Under the pieces are notes generated by a model that made no database searches, had not been told where the DNA came from, and saw only the letters and a program-made list of their open reading frames with translations. A DNA stretch of 64,000 nt, taken from positions 405,501 to 469,500 of the forward strand of contig NZ_CP067134.1 in NCBI RefSeq assembly GCF_028553765.1, given 5' to 3'. This document shows positions 62,318-64,000 of this stretch, one piece after another. Positions within the stretch are counted from its first letter, which is position 1; every line of letters begins with the position of its first letter. This DNA comes from Paracoccus stylophorae (GTDB taxonomy: Bacteria > Pseudomonadota > Alphaproteobacteria > Rhodobacterales > Rhodobacteraceae). A program made the translations under genes and the position numbers.

Positions 62318-63433
62318 TCAGGACACCAGTTCGCGCCCGTTCTTGACGTGGCGGGCGGTCATTTGCCGCGCCATGCTGCCCTTGGGCAGGAAACGCGCGG
62401 GTTCCGGCAGGCGGGTCGTCGCCTCGGCCAGTTCGGGGAACAGGGTCGTGATCTCGGACCGGGCGGCGTGTGGGATGCTTTTCATCGCCTGCGGACCGGG
62501 GAACAGCGATTCCGTCTCGGCCCCGTTCGACCGCACCACGGCGTGCCGGCCCAGCATGAAGTGGATATACTCGACCTCGGACAGGTCCGACGCGACCTCG
62601 ATCCCGGTCAGGCCCAACAGATGCTTGGCCGCGACCAGAACCTCGCGCCGGCCGAACATCCGTTCGGCGATGACCGAGCGGACCAGGACACGGTGCTGCG
62701 GCGAGACGACCAGATCGCGCAGCGGCAGCCCCTGACCCAACGCGCCCGCCGCGATGCGGATGGGGCGCAGATTCGGCCACAGCTCCAGCAGCGTCGCATC
62801 CAGCCTGCGCCGCCCGATCCAGGTGATCGGCTGACAGCCCAGATCGCGGGTCCACACGCGGTCGCCGGTGTTCAGATCCTCGACCGCGATCTCGCCGCGG
62901 TCGGTTTCGATCCGCGTGCCGGCGGTAAAGCAGGGCACCACCACATCCTTGATTTCCGGGTTGAAGCCCACCTTGGCCATGGACGTTCCATCGCTCAAGG
63001 GTTGGGAGCCCCTGACCGTAATGCCATAGATGACGGTGATGTCGTTCCAGGTATCGACCGAACTAGAGGACGGTCGGATGAACACATCGCCGTTATCCGC
63101 CTGTTTCACGATCCCCGCTCTGGTCAGCGTGATCGGATTGCCGTCTTCGTCCTCGGTCTCGATCTCGAAATTGGCCCGCATGAAGGTGACAATCTCGGCG
63201 TTGTTGGTCGTGCCGCCGGTCGGGCGATCATAGCTGAACTGGGTCGTGCCCCATTGATATGTCGTGTTCCAGTTACCCCTGCTCGGCCCCGTCACATCGA
63301 CGACTTTCAGTTCCGCGCGGCCCGAAGCCGTCCAGCCATTGGCGACGTTCGCCTGAGTCTGGCTGATGTTGCTGTTGGGCGAGTTGTCAAGCATCGGCCT
63401 GTTGCCGATCCAGATCCATGTCGCGGTCGTCAT
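62318..63433 (-). CDS. Hint-domain protein (Hedgehog/intein-type) with unknown N-terminal domain
   Basis: A 371-residue protein. Residues 1-165 form a Thr/Asn/Gly-rich, beta-type domain I do not recognise. At C168 a Hint_2-type domain starts (VPCFTAGTRIETDRGEIAVEDLNTGDRVWTRD), with H247 in VVSPQHRVLV as the block-B-like His. Such domains can self-cleave at the Cys. Base composition of the N-terminal part is lower in GC than the neighbours. The start is the ATG at 63433, and an in-frame TTG lies 12 codons upstream. No signal peptide is visible. Confidence 0.82.
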   Translation of the reverse strand: MTTATWIWIGNRPMLDNSPNSNISQTQANVANGWTASGRAELKVVDVTGPSRGNWNTTYQWGTTQFSYDRPTGGTTNNAEIVTFMRANFEIETEDEDGNPITLTRAGIVKQADNGDVFIRPSSSSVDTWNDITVIYGITVRGSQPLSDGTSMAKVGFNPEIKDVVVPCFTAGTRIETDRGEIAVEDLNTGDRVWTRDLGCQPITWIGRRRLDATLLELWPNLRPIRIAAGALGQGLPLRDLVVSPQHRVLVRSVIAERMFGRREVLVAAKHLLGLTGIEVASDLSEVEYIHFMLGRHAVVRSNGAETESLFPGPQAMKSIPHAARSEITTLFPELAEATTRLPEPARFLPKGSMARQMTARHVKNGRELVS

Positions 63434-63551
63434 GTCTGCGTAACCTTCTTCAAATTCACAGGCCAGCAATCACGATACCGGCTCTGCCTACGCTTGCCAA
63501 GATCGCCGGAACTCGCGTTAAACGCATGTTGCACCGAAGCACACAGCAGGC

Positions 63552-64000
63552 TCAGCCCTTCCGCGCCGGTTCGATCAGCCCGAACGCCTTTGCGCCGATC
63601 TGCCGGATATGGCGGGCGATGGGAATGGCCGAGGTGGCGGCGGGCGAGGGGGCGTTGCAGACATGAACGGTCCGCGCCGATTGCCGGATCAGGAAATCAT
63701 GCACCAGCCCGCCGTCGCGCATGACCGCCTGCGCGCGGATGCCCGGCGGATGCGGCCGCAGGTCCGACAGATCCAGCCCCGGACAGTAACGCCGGCACGC
63801 CCGCAGATAGCGGCGCCGCAACGCCGAATTCGCCATCTCGGCCGCGCCCGGGCGCAGATTGCCGGCGATGGTCCGCCAGAACCCCGAAAACCGCGCCATG
63901 TCCGACAGATCGCGCAGGTTCGGGGACAGTTTGCGATACCCCTCGCGCGACAGTGACAGGACCGCGTTCGGCCCCACCGTCACATAGCCGCCGATCATCC
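63552..64000 (-). CDS. lhgO: L-2-hydroxyglutarate oxidase, C-terminal part (continues beyond window)
   Basis: The last 148 residues of an FAD-dependent LhgO/YgaF-type oxidase: TVGPNAVLSLSREGYRKLSPN, LRRRYLRACRRYCPGLDLSDL, GIRAQAVMRDGGLVHDFLI and the C-terminal VHVCNAPSPAATSAIPIARHI. It oxidises L-2-hydroxyglutarate to 2-oxoglutarate. The N-terminal FAD-binding part lies outside the window. Confidence 0.92.
   Translation of the reverse strand, partial: MIGGYVTVGPNAVLSLSREGYRKLSPNLRDLSDMARFSGFWRTIAGNLRPGAAEMANSALRRRYLRACRRYCPGLDLSDLRPHPPGIRAQAVMRDGGLVHDFLIRQSARTVHVCNAPSPAATSAIPIARHIRQIGAKAFGLIEPARKG

Overview
The window is high-GC DNA (around two thirds G+C) with dense, mostly overlapping operons. 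Its genes point to an alphaproteobacterium of the Rhodobacteraceae, close to Paracoccus: xseB-ispA-dxs, rsfS-rlmH-gpmI-envC-ctpA-rppH, a serC-type leader, a malic enzyme fused to a phosphotransacetylase-like domain, and a split alphaproteobacterial flagellar cluster. It looks like ordinary chromosome. I see no phage, transposase, CRISPR array, rRNA or plasmid functions. Two tRNA genes are present, tRNA-Lys(TTT) and tRNA-Pro(CGG).

Layout. 1-6.5 kb: an SDR oxidoreductase, a lipoprotein hydrolase, an FMN reductase, the 5-oxoprolinase operon pxpB-pxpC-pxpA and a DUF2189-like membrane protein. 6.5-13.4 kb: a DUF202-like membrane protein, tRNA-Lys, dapF-mtaB, a histone-deacetylase-fold hydrolase, then xseB-ispA-dxs for isoprenoid precursors. 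13.4-23.5 kb: flagellar genes in two divergent operons. Leftward are fliF, a fliH-like gene, fliN and fliP. Rightward are fliL, a membrane coiled-coil gene, a motE-like gene, motA, a small secreted protein, flhA, fliR, flhB and a fliJ-like gene. The shared intergenic region carries a good CtrA-like box. 23.5-28.9 kb: a secreted EEP-fold protein, leuD and leuC separated by an oppositely oriented membrane gene, and an MscS-type channel.

29-35.7 kb: rsfS (apparent CTG start), rlmH, a DUF1127 protein with a small partner, gpmI, an EnvC-like factor, ctpA and rppH. 35.7-41 kb: a MltB-type lytic transglycosylase, an orphan ORF, tRNA-Pro, the malic enzyme fusion and an exported FAH/MhpD-fold protein. 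41-45.3 kb: the Anbu cluster, which encodes a bacterial proteasome-like protease with a transglutaminase, an alpha-E protein and a circularly permuted ATP-grasp enzyme. This is the least understood system in the window. 45.4-50.9 kb: thiolase, a STAS/HATPase anti-sigma pair, hspQ, creA, a PPP phosphatase and serA. 51-55 kb: serC with a structured leader, glycerate kinase and mgtE. 55-64 kb: an MFS exporter, a PepSY protein, catalase, a FUSC protein, MliC, 5-FTHF cyclo-ligase, a Cds1-like PLP enzyme, a Hint-domain protein and the end of lhgO.

A family of intergenic repeats (a GC palindrome followed by a CCCCCG-AGGTATTT-type box) occurs at three sites. Many starts are not ATG (TTG, GTG and one likely CTG), and I set them from Shine-Dalgarno position and family N-termini. 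All function assignments rest on reading motifs. No database search was possible.
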